Assembly: GCF_009708215.1 (NCBI RefSeq)
Contig: NZ_CP046175.1
Location: 186,001-250,000, forward strand
Direction: 5' to 3'
Source: Occultella kanbiaonis
Lineage (GTDB): Bacteria > Actinomycetota > Actinomycetes > Actinomycetales > Beutenbergiaceae
Length of the DNA stretch: 64,000 bases
The notes beneath the pieces are model-generated. The model did not search any database. It was given only the letters and a program-made list of their open reading frames with translations, and was not told the DNA's origin. Positions 1-9,245 of the stretch are shown in pieces; the first letter of the stretch is position 1, and every line of letters begins with the position of its first letter. Both the position numbers and the translations under genes were made by a program.

Positions 1-56
1 CGGATCGTCCATGTCTGTCCGTTCGGCTCGGGACGCCGGGGCCTTCCGATGCTAGA

Positions 57-87
57 CCCGCACGGCGCCCGCCGGGAGGCGTGCGGG
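57..87. terminator. Hairpin before the glycosylase gene
   Basis: An 8-bp perfect inverted repeat (CCCGCACG at 57-64, CGTGCGGG at 80-87) with a GC-rich 15-nt loop. It could end a gene lying left of the window. There is no U tract, so this is a weak call. Confidence 0.35.
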
Positions 88-187
88 CCGTTCGCATCAC
101 CGGCGGGCGTCCACCGTCGTCGTCGCAGGTGCTGCGACCGGTGGCATACGGTTGAGCCCGGCGACGTCCGAGACCCCTGGGAGCATC

Positions 188-1069
188 GTGCCCGAAGGCC
201 ACACCATCCACGCGCTCGCGGGCCGGCTCAACCGTGCGTTCGCCGGTGGGTCCGTGCGGGTCACGAGCCCGCAGCGCCGGTTCGCGGGCGGCGCACAGAT
301 CCTCGACCGGCGGGTCCTGGTGGAAGCCGGCGCGTGGGGCAAGAACCTGTTCGTGGAGTTCGACGGCGACGCCTGGCTGCACGTGCACCTCGGCCTGATC
401 GGGTTGTTCCCCGTGGTGCCGTTGCCGGAGGACCTCCGCCGCGCCGACCCCGAGGACATCCCGACCACCGGCGCCGTGCGGCTGCGGATCGTCGGCGACG
501 GCCACGTCGCGGACCTGCGCGGGCCGATGACCTGCGCCCTGGTCACCGGCGACGAGATCGCCGCCTTCACCCGCCGACTCGGCCCGGACCCGCTGCGGCC
601 GGACGCGGACCCGGACCTCGGGTGGGCGAAGCTGAGCCGCAGCACCCGGCCCATCGCCGAGCTCCTGATGGACCAGGCCGTGCTGGCCGGTGTCGGCAAC
701 GTGTACCGGTGCGAGGTGCTGTTCCGGCACCGGGTGGACCCGATGCGCCCGGGCAAGGAGATCCGCCGGTCCACCTGGCAGGCGATCTGGGACGACCTGG
801 TGCTGATGCTGCCGCTCGGCGTGGTCTACCACCAGATCCTCACGATGGACGATCAGATCGAGGCCGCGCAGGCCGAGATCGCCGCCGGACAGGCGCCCCG
901 ACACACCGCGGACCTCACCGGCGAGCGCCTGGGCGACCACTTCGAGCGGCGGTTCTTCCTGTACAAGCGCACCGGCGAGCCCTGCCTGGTGTGCGGCTCC
1001 AAGGTCCGTTCGAAGCCGCTCGCCGGGCGCACCCTGTACTGGTGCGGCCGCTGCCAACGCCGCCGCTGA
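188..1069 (+). CDS. Fpg/Nei-family DNA glycosylase (endonuclease VIII type)
   Basis: A 293-aa base-excision-repair glycosylase/AP lyase that removes oxidised bases. The GTG start at 188 is chosen because removal of fMet then exposes the catalytic N-terminal proline followed by Glu (PEGHTIHALA), which the family requires; an in-frame ATG at 152 would bury it. GGGAG lies just upstream. The helix-two-turn-helix region has the typical motif VLAGVGNVYRCEVLF around residues 165-180. The C-terminus has a Cys4 zinc finger (CLVCGSK, then WCGRCQRR). The MPEGHT-type start is that of actinobacterial Nei1-like enzymes rather than MutM (which begins MPELPEVE). It is transcribed alone. The family is certain; the exact substrate is not. 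Confidence 0.93.
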   Translation: MPEGHTIHALAGRLNRAFAGGSVRVTSPQRRFAGGAQILDRRVLVEAGAWGKNLFVEFDGDAWLHVHLGLIGLFPVVPLPEDLRRADPEDIPTTGAVRLRIVGDGHVADLRGPMTCALVTGDEIAAFTRRLGPDPLRPDADPDLGWAKLSRSTRPIAELLMDQAVLAGVGNVYRCEVLFRHRVDPMRPGKEIRRSTWQAIWDDLVLMLPLGVVYHQILTMDDQIEAAQAEIAAGQAPRHTADLTGERLGDHFERRFFLYKRTGEPCLVCGSKVRSKPLAGRTLYWCGRCQRRR

Positions 1070-1136
1070 CGAGGTCCGGGCAGAGATGCCTTGACGACCG
1101 CGACCACCCCCTCCCGCGACCGGCCGATGTGGCGGA

Positions 1137-1163
1137 ACGTGCAAACGAGCGTCCACACGTGCA
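1137..1163. promoter_or_regulatory. Direct repeat upstream of the heparinase-like gene
   Basis: ACGTGCA occurs at 1137-1143 and again at 1157-1163, 20 bp (about two helical turns) apart. The first copy runs into TGCAAACG (1140-1147), which resembles one half of LacI-family operators found in actinobacterial sugar loci. A possible -10, GACAAT, follows near 1186. This is a candidate operator only. Confidence 0.3.
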
Positions 1164-1220
1164 TGGAGGCACGGGTCCGCAGGTCCGACAATGGCTGGGA
1201 TCGGACCGAAGGGATCACAG

Positions 1221-3224
1221 ATGTCGCAGGTGAGCGAGGACCGCGTGGCTCAGGCACGTCGCGAGGGTGTCCGAGCAGCGGTCCGTGACGACCCGTGGGC
1301 GCGCCGGGCCGCCGAGGAGATCCGCAGGCACGCGGAGGCCGCCGCAGCCCACCCGACACTGGCGGACCGGCCGGACCGGGAACGCTGGTGGCACGTGGCG
1401 TGGGATCGTCTCGCCGACGTCGCCTTCAGCCACCTGCTCGAACCAGAGGAGGCGCTCGCGCAGTGGCTGCGCGACCAGGTCGGCTGGATCGTGGCCGCCG
1501 ACGCGGACGCCTGGATCGGTCCGGGCTTCCGCGAACGCGTGAGCCCGTCCCTCGGCCAGCTCGAGACGGCCCACGTGGCCCTCGCCCTGGCGACCGTCCT
1601 CGAGATCGCCCCGGACGCCGTCGGGAGTCTGCACGGGAGCGTCCTGGAAGCGCTCCGGACGAAGGCGCTGGGGCCGTCCGAGCGATGGCTGCGCCGGCGT
1701 GAGGAGGCCGCCGCAGGCGGCGGCCAACTGAACAACTGGTACGTGGTCCTGCTCGACGGGCAGGTCGCGGCCGCCCTGCACGCGGGAGAGGAGGCGCACC
1801 TCGAGGCACTTCCGGAGCGTCTGCGACGCGTGCACGATCTCTTCGAGACCGACAGCTACGGCGAGTCGCTGCAGTACTGGGGCTACGCCGCCCGCCACGC
1901 CGCGGAACTGCACGCCCGGCTGACGGGCCGGCTCGACTCGAACGGGGTGGACGCCATCGCCGGCGTTGGCCGTGCCGACCTGGACGCCCTGCTGCTCGTG
2001 CCGCTCGACCGGTGCCTGCCCTGGGTCGCCGCCTCGCTGACGGCGCACCCGGACCCGGCCGCGGGCCTGAGGCCCGGGGCGGTGAACCTCGGTGACTCCG
2101 CCCGTACCTGGCGCCCGCCCGCCGAGGTCCTGGCCGCGATCGCGAGACGGCAGCTGCCACACGCCGAGGTTGCGAGCTGGCTGTTGGAGGCCTGCTACCC
2201 GGCGCAGCCGGTCCCGATCGCCTCGGAGCTGAGCACCTTCGGCTTCTTCAACCGGGCCGGCTGGCGGGCGGTGGTCGACGCGCCCGAGCGCCGGCCGGCG
2301 AGACCTCCGGCCGAGGGTGCCCTGGCCGTCGCCTACCGGGCAGGGACCACGATCGTGCGCACCGACTGGAACCCGGTGCCCGAGACGCTGGTGGCCCTGC
2401 AGACCGGACACGACGCCCTGGGGGCTTCGTCCCACCGGCACGCCGACGTCGGCTCGTTCGTCCTGGTCCGCCGAGGCGTCAGCCTGTTGGCCGACCCCGG
2501 CCACTGCACCTACCGCCTGGACGCCCATCGAGCCGCGACGGCCGCAACCAGTCACTCGACGTGGACCTTCAGCGATCCCTCGGGGCCGATCGAACAGCAC
2601 CTGGTCACGGCGGTGCCCGGCCGGCAGGAACCGGGACCCGTCGGACCGGACCGGCAGACCCCGCTCGGGCCGCTGCGCAGCGTCGGCGTCGACCTCGCGT
2701 CCACCTATGGCGCACCAGTGTCGACAGCGCGACGGACCTGGCACGTCCTGATGCCGCACGTCGTCGTCGTGGTCGACGAGATCGCCGCGGACCGCCCGCT
2801 CCAGGTGCGAACCCGGTTCGTCACCGACAACTCCGGTGACGACCTGGCCACGCATGTGGCGACCGGATCACGCGTCGTCATCCGTCGCGGCGGCCAGGCA
2901 GCGAAGATCCTCCGGGTCGACGCCCGTACCGACGGGGTCGAGGATGCGGCACCGGTGGTGCTGTCGACGAGCACCCTGCACGACGTGTACGACCCGCTGC
3001 CACTCGCCCCCGGCCAAGGACGCGAGGGCACCGGCGTGGTGCAGACGTTCAGTACCGCGCGAGCCGGACGGACCCATCGCGCGGTCTACGTGATCATCGC
3101 CGATGACGAACCCCGGATCCGGGGGTGGCACGCAGACCTGGAGGACGGCCGCGTGACCGTCAGCAGCCCCGAGCGCACGGTCGTGCAGATCCCGTTCGTG
3201 CCGGCCCGTCCCGCCGAGGGGTAG
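1221..3224 (+). CDS. Heparinase II/III-like polysaccharide lyase family protein
   Basis: A 667-aa protein with a helical (toroid-like) N-terminal half and a C-terminal beta-sheet half carrying the heparinase II/III signature SSHRHADVGSFVLVRRG near residues 402-417, followed by LLADPGHCTYR. In this family such residues line the active site of lyases acting on uronic-acid polysaccharides. ATG 1221 is preferred over 1191 because AAGGGA sits about 8 nt upstream. No signal peptide is visible, so it should act on imported oligosaccharides in the cytoplasm. The next gene starts 13 nt downstream, suggesting an operon. The substrate (heparin, alginate or another uronan) cannot be read from sequence. 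Confidence 0.85.
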   Translation: MSQVSEDRVAQARREGVRAAVRDDPWARRAAEEIRRHAEAAAAHPTLADRPDRERWWHVAWDRLADVAFSHLLEPEEALAQWLRDQVGWIVAADADAWIGPGFRERVSPSLGQLETAHVALALATVLEIAPDAVGSLHGSVLEALRTKALGPSERWLRRREEAAAGGGQLNNWYVVLLDGQVAAALHAGEEAHLEALPERLRRVHDLFETDSYGESLQYWGYAARHAAELHARLTGRLDSNGVDAIAGVGRADLDALLLVPLDRCLPWVAASLTAHPDPAAGLRPGAVNLGDSARTWRPPAEVLAAIARRQLPHAEVASWLLEACYPAQPVPIASELSTFGFFNRAGWRAVVDAPERRPARPPAEGALAVAYRAGTTIVRTDWNPVPETLVALQTGHDALGASSHRHADVGSFVLVRRGVSLLADPGHCTYRLDAHRAATAATSHSTWTFSDPSGPIEQHLVTAVPGRQEPGPVGPDRQTPLGPLRSVGVDLASTYGAPVSTARRTWHVLMPHVVVVVDEIAADRPLQVRTRFVTDNSGDDLATHVATGSRVVIRRGGQAAKILRVDARTDGVEDAAPVVLSTSTLHDVYDPLPLAPGQGREGTGVVQTFSTARAGRTHRAVYVIIADDEPRIRGWHADLEDGRVTVSSPERTVVQIPFVPARPAEG

Positions 3225-3237
3225 GTCCGGCGCCCAG

Positions 3238-3783
3238 ATGCTCGACTTCACGGACTACGTGGCCGACCTGCGGGCCCTGGTGGACGAGCACCACCTCGGT
3301 GAGGGGCGGTACGCCCGATGGTCGACTCGCTGCGGTGGGGCGGAGCCGGCAGTGAACCCCTATGGCTGCGCCGACGCGGTCAACATCCTCTACACGCTCG
3401 GTGAACTGCCGTCCTCGGAGGCCGCCCGGCGTGAACACATGGCCGCGTTGCGCGACCTCCAGGACCCGGACAGCGGCTCCTTCGACGAGCCGACCCACCG
3501 GCGCGAGCACACCACGGCCCATGTCGTCGCGGCTCTTGAGCTCTTCGACGCCCGGCCCGCCCACCGCCTGCACTTCCTCGAGCCTCTCCTCGACCGGGAT
3601 GCGCTCGAGCGCTATCTCGATGCCCTCGACTGGTCCCGCCCCTGGCCGGCGTCCCACGGCGGCGCGGGCGTGGCCGCCGCGCTCTTCCTCACCGGGCGGG
3701 TCTCGCACACGTGGCTGTCCTGGTACTTCGACTGGCTCGACGCGCACGTCGATCCCGGCACCGGACTCTGGCGACGGGCCTGA
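3238..3783 (+). pseudogene. Alpha-toroid (prenyltransferase/terpenoid-cyclase-like) protein, N-terminal part of a split gene
   Basis: This 181-aa reading frame ends abruptly at TGA 3781-3783 after DPGTGLWRRA. The protein continues naturally in another frame from the overlapping TGATG as a 148-aa frame. Both parts look like helical-hairpin repeats of an alpha/alpha toroid. A single gene of about 330 aa broken by a one-base frameshift is the simplest reading; stop-start translational coupling of two polypeptides is the alternative. It follows the heparinase-like gene by 13 nt and probably belongs to its operon. No catalytic motif was identified and no function is assigned. Confidence 0.5.
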
Positions 3784-4229
3784 TGCTCGAACTCGACGAG
3801 GACCCGGGCAGGTTCGCGAACCTCGGTGCGTCCTTCCACTATCACTTCAACTACCTCTCCTTCCGGCGCGCCATCCCGCACCCGGAACGAGTGGTCGACA
3901 GCTGCCTGCAGATCCTGCGCGAGGGCGCGGTGCGGATCGGACTCGACGACGTGACCTTCAAGGAGGTCGACTGGGCCTACTGCGCGCATCGGTCCCTGCG
4001 GCAGAGCGGCCACCGCCGCACGGAGGTGACGGCGGGCCTGCGTGAGCTCGCCGGCAGGCTGTACACGCGGCTCAACTCACCGGAGTACCGCGCCTCGCGA
4101 ACCTACGACGACCTCCACCTGGCCTTCGGAGCGCTCTGCGCGGTCGCCGAGCTCCAACTCGCGCTTCCGGGCGAGATCCGCACGCCCCGACCGTTGCGGC
4201 TCGTGCTCGACCGGAGGCCGTTCATCTGA
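3783..4229 (+). pseudogene. Alpha-toroid protein, C-terminal part of the split gene
   Basis: A 148-aa frame starting at the ATG of the TGATG overlap at 3781-3785. It contains GASFHYHFNYLSFRRAIPHP, which looks like the middle of a toroid-fold enzyme rather than an N-terminus, supporting a frameshift in one ancestral gene. Its 3' end overlaps the convergent kinase gene by 8 nt. It may still be made as a separate chain by termination-reinitiation. The function is unknown. Confidence 0.5.
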
Positions 4230-5004
4230 GACTCGGGCGACGACTCGATCCGGGTGAGGTCGGGCTGAGTGCCGCCGCCCAGACCTCCCGGTGCCGCGAC
4301 ACGTACCGGTTCACCTCGCGCCAATGGTCGCCGTGGCCCGAGCTGAACATGGAGCCCCAGGGCTGCAGGCCCGATCGATGGGACGTCTCGAGGAGGTCAT
4401 ACATCGCGGCGGTCCGGCGGGCCATGACGACGGGCAGGTGCCGGCGCAGGGCCTCATCGGCGGCGTAGCCGTCGATGAGTGCGCCGAGGCGCCGAGCCGC
4501 CTCGGCGGGTGCCTGGGTGGTGTCGGACAGGGTGAACGCCTGAGCGGTGTAGGCGAGGTCCCACAGCCGGGTGCTCGGTCCGGCGCCGTCCCAGTCGATG
4601 AACGTCCAGCGCTCGCCGATGAGCAGGTTCCACGGGGCCAGGTCGTTGTGGCAGATCAGGTCGTCGCCGGGGGCGGGTATCGCGACGTCCCAGCGGGCCT
4701 CGGGGCGGGGCCGGAACGTCGCGGCAGCGTCGTGGACGGCACGCACGAGGCGACCCACCCGTGCCAGCCCGGCGGGGGTGAGCGGGTCGCAGTCGAGGGC
4801 CAGGCGGCCGGGGACGAACTCGAGGATCTGCCGCCCGCGGTCGTCGCGGCCCAGGACCTCGGGCACGTCCACGCCGGCGCCACGCACGGCGTCCATGAAG
4901 GCATGCACGTGCGCGGTCGCGTCCGTCCAGGGCTTGCGCACGGTCGCGCCGACCCGCACCACCTCACTGACGTTGCCGCCCGCCAGGGTCTCCTCGTCAG
5001 CCAT
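4222..5004 (-). CDS. APH-family phosphotransferase (aminoglycoside/choline kinase fold)
   Basis: A 260-aa protein with the kinase-like fold of aminoglycoside phosphotransferases. The catalytic loop reads ICHNDLAPWNLL and the metal-binding Asp lies in FIDWDGAGPSTRLWDLA; these are the Brenner-motif HxDxxxxN and the DFG-equivalent D. An N-terminal lobe (residues 1-70) precedes them. The substrate of this branch is not predictable, and resistance to aminoglycosides should not be assumed. The ATG at 5004 lies 6 nt after a -10 hexamer TAGCCT, so the mRNA is probably leaderless. Confidence 0.88.
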   Translation of the reverse strand: MADEETLAGGNVSEVVRVGATVRKPWTDATAHVHAFMDAVRGAGVDVPEVLGRDDRGRQILEFVPGRLALDCDPLTPAGLARVGRLVRAVHDAAATFRPRPEARWDVAIPAPGDDLICHNDLAPWNLLIGERWTFIDWDGAGPSTRLWDLAYTAQAFTLSDTTQAPAEAARRLGALIDGYAADEALRRHLPVVMARRTAAMYDLLETSHRSGLQPWGSMFSSGHGDHWREVNRYVSRHREVWAAALSPTSPGSSRRPSLR

Positions 5005-5010
5005 GGACCG

Positions 5011-5016
5011 AGGCTA
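5011..5016 (-). promoter_or_regulatory. -10 box of a probable leaderless promoter
   Basis: TAGCCT on the minus strand, followed by 6 nt and then the ATG of the APH-type kinase. This is the spacing seen for leaderless transcripts in actinobacteria. No clear -35 is visible. Confidence 0.45.
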
Positions 5017-5068
5017 GCTCGGCGCGGAGTCCGCCATCGGATCCACGGCCGACGTGGCTGACGACCTC

Positions 5069-7018
5069 CTACGGGCGGATCTGGAGCTTGTAGGTGAGGG
5101 ACGCAGCCCCGCTCGAGATGTCGAGATCGGTGATGACCCTCCGTTGATCCCCGCCGAAGAGCGTGACGGCCGTCGGGGTGAGGCTCAGGTCGACGGCGCC
5201 GCCGTCGCCGATCATCAGGTCGAACGTGCTGTCGCCGCGCCGGATCCGCACGCCTCGGGCCACGGCCGAGCCTGCGCCGTCGACGAGCACCTCCGCGTCG
5301 CCCACGAGGAAGCTGACCGTGTCACTCGGCCCGACGACGAGCGGGACCCGCTCGGTGAAGGAGGTCTCGGCGGGTGCGTCGACGACGATCCGGACGCACT
5401 CGGGCAGACACCGGAACGTCCGGTGGATCCGGTCACCGGCGTCGGCGTAGGTGTAGGTGAACGGGAGGCTCTGGTGATAGCGCCCACCGGTCTGGACGGT
5501 GCTTGCCGACGCATCGGTGTAGCCGTCCGCGAGGATCGTGGTCCACGCGCTCCCGGTCCCCATCTGGGTGGCCACGAAGGCACCGGTGGCGTGGTGGTAG
5601 AAGAACGACGGGCCGCGGACCACCCGTGGCGAGAGGGCCCGACCATGATGCGTCGCGAAGTAGTACCCGACGCGCTTGGTGAACACGTAGTGCGCGTCGA
5701 ACCGTTCGTCGGTCCGGGCCTCGACGAAGGAGTCGGAGCCCATGTACGGGAACGACGCGATCGCCGCCTCCCGCTCGGCCACGGTCGGGTAGACCGGCTC
5801 GTCCACGGTGAGGCGGAGGTTCTGCGGGGCCGTGCCACCGGCGCTGAGCCTGGTCACGTCGACCTCCCCGTCCGCCCAGGCCTGCTGCAGCTCGGCGAGG
5901 TGCTCGGCCGGCCAGTTGAGGGCACGGACCACGTGCGACTCGTTGAAGACGTTCAGGTGGTCGGGGTAGTTGCTCGTGTCGGCCTCACGCAGGGCGGCCA
6001 GGGACCGCATGGACGTGCGGCTGGAGATGCCGTTCACGGTCCAGCCGGCGCCGTCGGGCTCCCACAGGTAGTTGTACTGGCACCAGTCGAGGTGCTTCAG
6101 GGCGATCTGTCGGTACCGATCGTCGCCGGTGCGTTCGTAGGCGACGGCGAGGTCGCGAAGCGCGGTGTAGAGGGAGTAGTGGGCATCGAATGCGGCGTAC
6201 TCGTACATGTAGCCGGCACCCTGGCTCTGACCGTTCGCCATCAGGAAGTCGAGCCGCTCGTGGTACGACGCCTCGATGTGCGCGGGCATCAGATGCAGGA
6301 ACGCCGAGATCCCGGTCATCCCCCCGATGATCTGGTTCACGTACCGCATGCCCGCGTCCCAGACGTCCGCGACGGTCGGGTCGAGCAGGTACTCGGCGCC
6401 GAGCTGAAGCGAGGCCAGCACCTCCGCACGGACCTGTGGATCCCAGCCGACCTCCTCCATCTTGACCGCCGCCTCACCGAGGTAGATCAGGCCGAACCCG
6501 GTCGCCGCCCGGTTCTTGTCGGTGTAGCTGTAGGCGGGCCACCATCCCTCGGGTCCCTGGAGCTGGAGGTAGTAGCGCATCGCCGCGTACACGTGATCGC
6601 GCAGAACCGGGTCGAGGTAGTACGGGTTCCAGTCCGCCTCGTGTGTGTAGAAGAACGCAAGGGTGTAGACGGACTCCTGGTTCCGCGCGTTCCACGGGTC
6701 GGGGGCGTAGGCGGAGTAACCGCCGTTGAACCACCCCACCGTCTCGGGGTCGGTGTCCTCCATGTTGTTCGCGATGTCGGCGAGGCTGACGAAGTACTGG
6801 GTGATGCGCTGCTCCTGGGGCGTGAACAGCGAACGGTCGAGCGTGGCGATGTCGTACGGGTCCATGTCCGGGATGGGCAGCGTGAGCACGTCCCCGATGT
6901 CGGCTGCCGCGGGCCGGGCCTGAGCGGCGAGGGCGATGCCCGCGACGCCGGCTGCGCTCATGCGCAACAGGGTGCGGCGGGAGAACGGGAGGGTGACGGT
7001 GGATTCCTGGGGGTGCAC
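5069..7018 (-). CDS. Tat-exported alpha-toroid protein, putative polysaccharide-active enzyme
   Basis: A 649-aa secreted protein. The GTG at 7018 is chosen because GAAGGAG sits 6 nt upstream and the product then begins directly with a Tat signal (SRRTLLRMSAAGVAGIALAA, cleavage near ARPAAA). The mature N-terminal two thirds are Trp/Tyr-rich helical repeats such as YAAFDAHYSLYTALRDLAVA typical of alpha/alpha toroids; the C-terminal third is beta-rich. This layout matches several polysaccharide lyases and unsaturated glycosidases, and it lies close to the heparinase-like operon, which it converges on. No family-specific catalytic motif was recognised, so only the general class is proposed. Confidence 0.65.
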   Translation of the reverse strand: MHPQESTVTLPFSRRTLLRMSAAGVAGIALAAQARPAAADIGDVLTLPIPDMDPYDIATLDRSLFTPQEQRITQYFVSLADIANNMEDTDPETVGWFNGGYSAYAPDPWNARNQESVYTLAFFYTHEADWNPYYLDPVLRDHVYAAMRYYLQLQGPEGWWPAYSYTDKNRAATGFGLIYLGEAAVKMEEVGWDPQVRAEVLASLQLGAEYLLDPTVADVWDAGMRYVNQIIGGMTGISAFLHLMPAHIEASYHERLDFLMANGQSQGAGYMYEYAAFDAHYSLYTALRDLAVAYERTGDDRYRQIALKHLDWCQYNYLWEPDGAGWTVNGISSRTSMRSLAALREADTSNYPDHLNVFNESHVVRALNWPAEHLAELQQAWADGEVDVTRLSAGGTAPQNLRLTVDEPVYPTVAEREAAIASFPYMGSDSFVEARTDERFDAHYVFTKRVGYYFATHHGRALSPRVVRGPSFFYHHATGAFVATQMGTGSAWTTILADGYTDASASTVQTGGRYHQSLPFTYTYADAGDRIHRTFRCLPECVRIVVDAPAETSFTERVPLVVGPSDTVSFLVGDAEVLVDGAGSAVARGVRIRRGDSTFDLMIGDGGAVDLSLTPTAVTLFGGDQRRVITDLDISSGAASLTYKLQIRP

Positions 7019-7123
7019 GGTATCTCCTTCGATGACGTCACGGACGCCCTGCGGGCGCATCTCACCGGCGCACGGGGCGATGATCCGTGCGCTGCCGACG
7101 AGAGGACGCGATCTCTGATGTCG

Positions 7124-7136
7124 CGTTGCATCAACG
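7124..7136. promoter_or_regulatory. Short palindrome between divergent genes
   Basis: CGTTG-CAT-CAACG lies in the 230-bp divergent region between the exported toroid gene and the following kinase gene, 106-118 nt upstream of the former. It might be a repressor site. There is only one copy, so this is weak. Confidence 0.22.
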
Positions 7137-7248
7137 TAGCGAGCGGCTGGGAACCCGCGCAAGGGCCCGAGTGGAAGAGACTGCCGGAGCACGAGGCAGG
7201 ACGGGCGGCGGTACTCGAGCTGCACCGACTCGATGGCAGAGTTGGGGG

Positions 7249-8343
7249 ATGGTCGAATCCGACGTCACCGCGACACTGCGCCTCGCCTCCGCCGCCCTCG
7301 GGTACCCACTGACCGACCCGTTGCCGCTCGGCGGGTCGACCCGGTCCCTGGTGCTGCGGGCGCAGACACCCGCGGGGACGAGCGTGGTCATCAAGCACTT
7401 CGAGCCCGACGGCGGCGGCGCGAACGGCGAGGACGGCGACGACGCGTGCCGACGGGAGGCGGCCGGGCTGACGCACCTTGACCACACCCCGGACCTGCTC
7501 GCCGCCGACCTGGACGCGCGACTGGTCGTGATGACGGACGCGGGCTCGGCGCCGACGCTCGCGGACCTGTTGCGCGGCTCCGACCCGGCGGCGGCCCGCG
7601 CGGCGGCGGCCCGCTGGGCCCACGCCCTCGGTGACCTGTGCGGCGGGTCGAGCTCCGCCGTCGAGGCCGTCATGTCGGCCATCGGCGAGGTCGCCGACCC
7701 AGGGATCGAGACGAGGATCCGGGCCGGGGTGGACGCGATCGCCCGGGTGAGCGGCGCCGTCGTCCCGGACGGCCTCGAGTCGGAACTCGCCGCGGTCCTC
7801 GGGCTGCTGAACGACCGCAGCGCGCTGGTGGCCTCCCCGGGTGACACGTGCCCGGACAACGCGTTGCTCGAGCCGGACGGGAGGGTGGTGTTCCTGGACC
7901 TCGAGGGCACGGACGTCCACCACCCGGCCCTCGACGCCGCCTACGCCCTGCTCCCGTTCGCGACCTGCTGGTGCGTCTACGAGCCGCCGCCCGGGTTCGT
8001 GGAGGACCTGCTCACCGAGTTCACGGCCGGGCTCGCGGGGCACCTGCCCGCAGTCGCCGCGGACCCGCGCTGGCCGGTTCAGGTCCGCACCGCGTGCCTG
8101 GGCTGGCTCCTGATGATGACGGGCATCCTGCTCAAGTACACCGCGGACCCCGAGCGCCGGATGGGCCCCAAGGACTCCCCGGCCCTGACCTTCCGGGAGC
8201 ACGTGCTGGTCCGGTGGCGCTGGGGCGCGCGTCAGCTGGCCGCCGACTTCCCGGCCGCGACCACGTTCCTCACCGACGCGGTCGCGGGCGTCGAGCGGGA
8301 CTGGGGCGCCCTGCGCCCGGCCGGCTACCCGGCGTTCGGCTGA
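7249..8343 (+). CDS. Aminoglycoside phosphotransferase-like (APH-fold) protein
   Basis: A 364-aa protein starting MVESDVTATLRLA. It resembles kinase-fold phosphotransferases: TSVVIKHFEP supplies the likely ATP-lobe lysine, PGDTCPDNALL matches the catalytic loop (D followed by N), and VVFLDLEGTDVHHPALDAAY supplies the metal Asp. The catalytic loop reads GDTCPDN rather than HxDxxxxN, so the usual His is replaced by Gly and activity is less certain. The longer reading frame from 7087 is rejected because it runs through the divergent promoter region with Arg-rich filler. Its 3' end overlaps the convergent yidC-like gene by 19 nt. Confidence 0.75.
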   Translation: MVESDVTATLRLASAALGYPLTDPLPLGGSTRSLVLRAQTPAGTSVVIKHFEPDGGGANGEDGDDACRREAAGLTHLDHTPDLLAADLDARLVVMTDAGSAPTLADLLRGSDPAAARAAAARWAHALGDLCGGSSSAVEAVMSAIGEVADPGIETRIRAGVDAIARVSGAVVPDGLESELAAVLGLLNDRSALVASPGDTCPDNALLEPDGRVVFLDLEGTDVHHPALDAAYALLPFATCWCVYEPPPGFVEDLLTEFTAGLAGHLPAVAADPRWPVQVRTACLGWLLMMTGILLKYTADPERRMGPKDSPALTFREHVLVRWRWGARQLAADFPAATTFLTDAVAGVERDWGALRPAGYPAFG

Positions 8344-9122
8344 ACCTCCCCAGCCGCCGCGGCCGGGGCGGGTGGGTTCAGGAGGCGACGCAGGACCAGG
8401 CGCTCCACGAGCGTCCAGGTCGTGGTGACCATCAGGTACAGGGCGGCCGCGAGCGGCACGAACGCGGCGAACACCGCGGTCAGGAACGGCAGGAACCCGA
8501 GGATCCTGGTCAGCCCGGACAGGTCCGGAACCCCCGGCGCTCGCTCAGTCGCGGTCGGCATCGGCGGCGGCATCAGCAGTCTGCGTGAGGTCTGCGCGGC
8601 GGCGACGATGACCACGACGATCACGGCGTACAGCACCCAGGTCAGCGGGGTCGTCGTGCCCGCACCGATGGCGGTGATCAGGCTGGTGCCGAGCGGGTTG
8701 CCGAGCAGCTCGTTCTCGAGCAGGTGGTTCGGGGCGCCGCCGATCGTCGGGGTGATGAACAGCCCGTAGACGGCGAGCAGCACCGGCATCTGCAGCAGGA
8801 CCGGGCCGAAGCCGGCGAACGGGCTGGAGTTCTCCGCCCGGTAGAGCTCCATCATCTTGCGCTGCAGGACCTCCGGCTGCTTCTTGTACCGCTTCTGCAG
8901 TTCGGCGAGCTTCGGCGCGATCCGGCGCCGGGTCCGCTCCGCGCGGGCCTGGGACACCCCGACGGGGATGAGAACGGCGCGCACTCCCAGGGTGAAGACC
9001 ACGATCGCGAGAGCAGCGGCACTCCCGGCGGCGATCGGTTCGAGCAGGTCCGTCAGCGTGGTGACGACGGAGTTGGCAACGGAGATGAGCGCCCTGATCG
9101 GCGCGAATTCGTACAGGTTCAT
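8325..9122 (-). CDS. YidC/Oxa1-family membrane protein insertase (paralogue)
   Basis: A 265-aa membrane protein of the YidC/Oxa1/Alb3 family, which inserts and folds inner-membrane proteins. It has an N-terminal membrane segment (residues 30-55) with a positively charged residue in the groove (LGVRAVLIPVG), a basic cytoplasmic hairpin (RRRIAPKLAELQKRYKKQPE) and three further membrane helices, including PFAGFGPVLLQMPVLLAVYG. It is shorter than the housekeeping YidC that sits near rnpA/jag and it lacks those neighbours, so it is a second copy. AAGGA precedes the ATG. It lies downstream of a DUF6412 gene, a pairing I recall from other actinobacteria. Confidence 0.9.
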   Translation of the reverse strand: MNLYEFAPIRALISVANSVVTTLTDLLEPIAAGSAAALAIVVFTLGVRAVLIPVGVSQARAERTRRRIAPKLAELQKRYKKQPEVLQRKMMELYRAENSSPFAGFGPVLLQMPVLLAVYGLFITPTIGGAPNHLLENELLGNPLGTSLITAIGAGTTTPLTWVLYAVIVVVIVAAAQTSRRLLMPPPMPTATERAPGVPDLSGLTRILGFLPFLTAVFAAFVPLAAALYLMVTTTWTLVERLVLRRLLNPPAPAAAAGEVQPNAG

Positions 9123-9245
9123 GGGTTGGTCCTTGCGTCATACGGGCGGGTGGGGGCCGTATGGTCGCGCGGGCATGACGCCGCCATGCCAATGCCCGAC
9201 GGCGTTGGCCGGGCTTGCCGCCGGTCGTGGCGGTGGGGCTGGGCG

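Noticed and set aside
5054-7312. A 752-aa plus-strand open frame opposite the exported toroid gene
   Set aside because: It is a mirror of a well-supported minus-strand gene with Tat signal and ribosome site. Val/Gly/Arg/Asp-rich composition is typical of antisense frames in GC-rich DNA.
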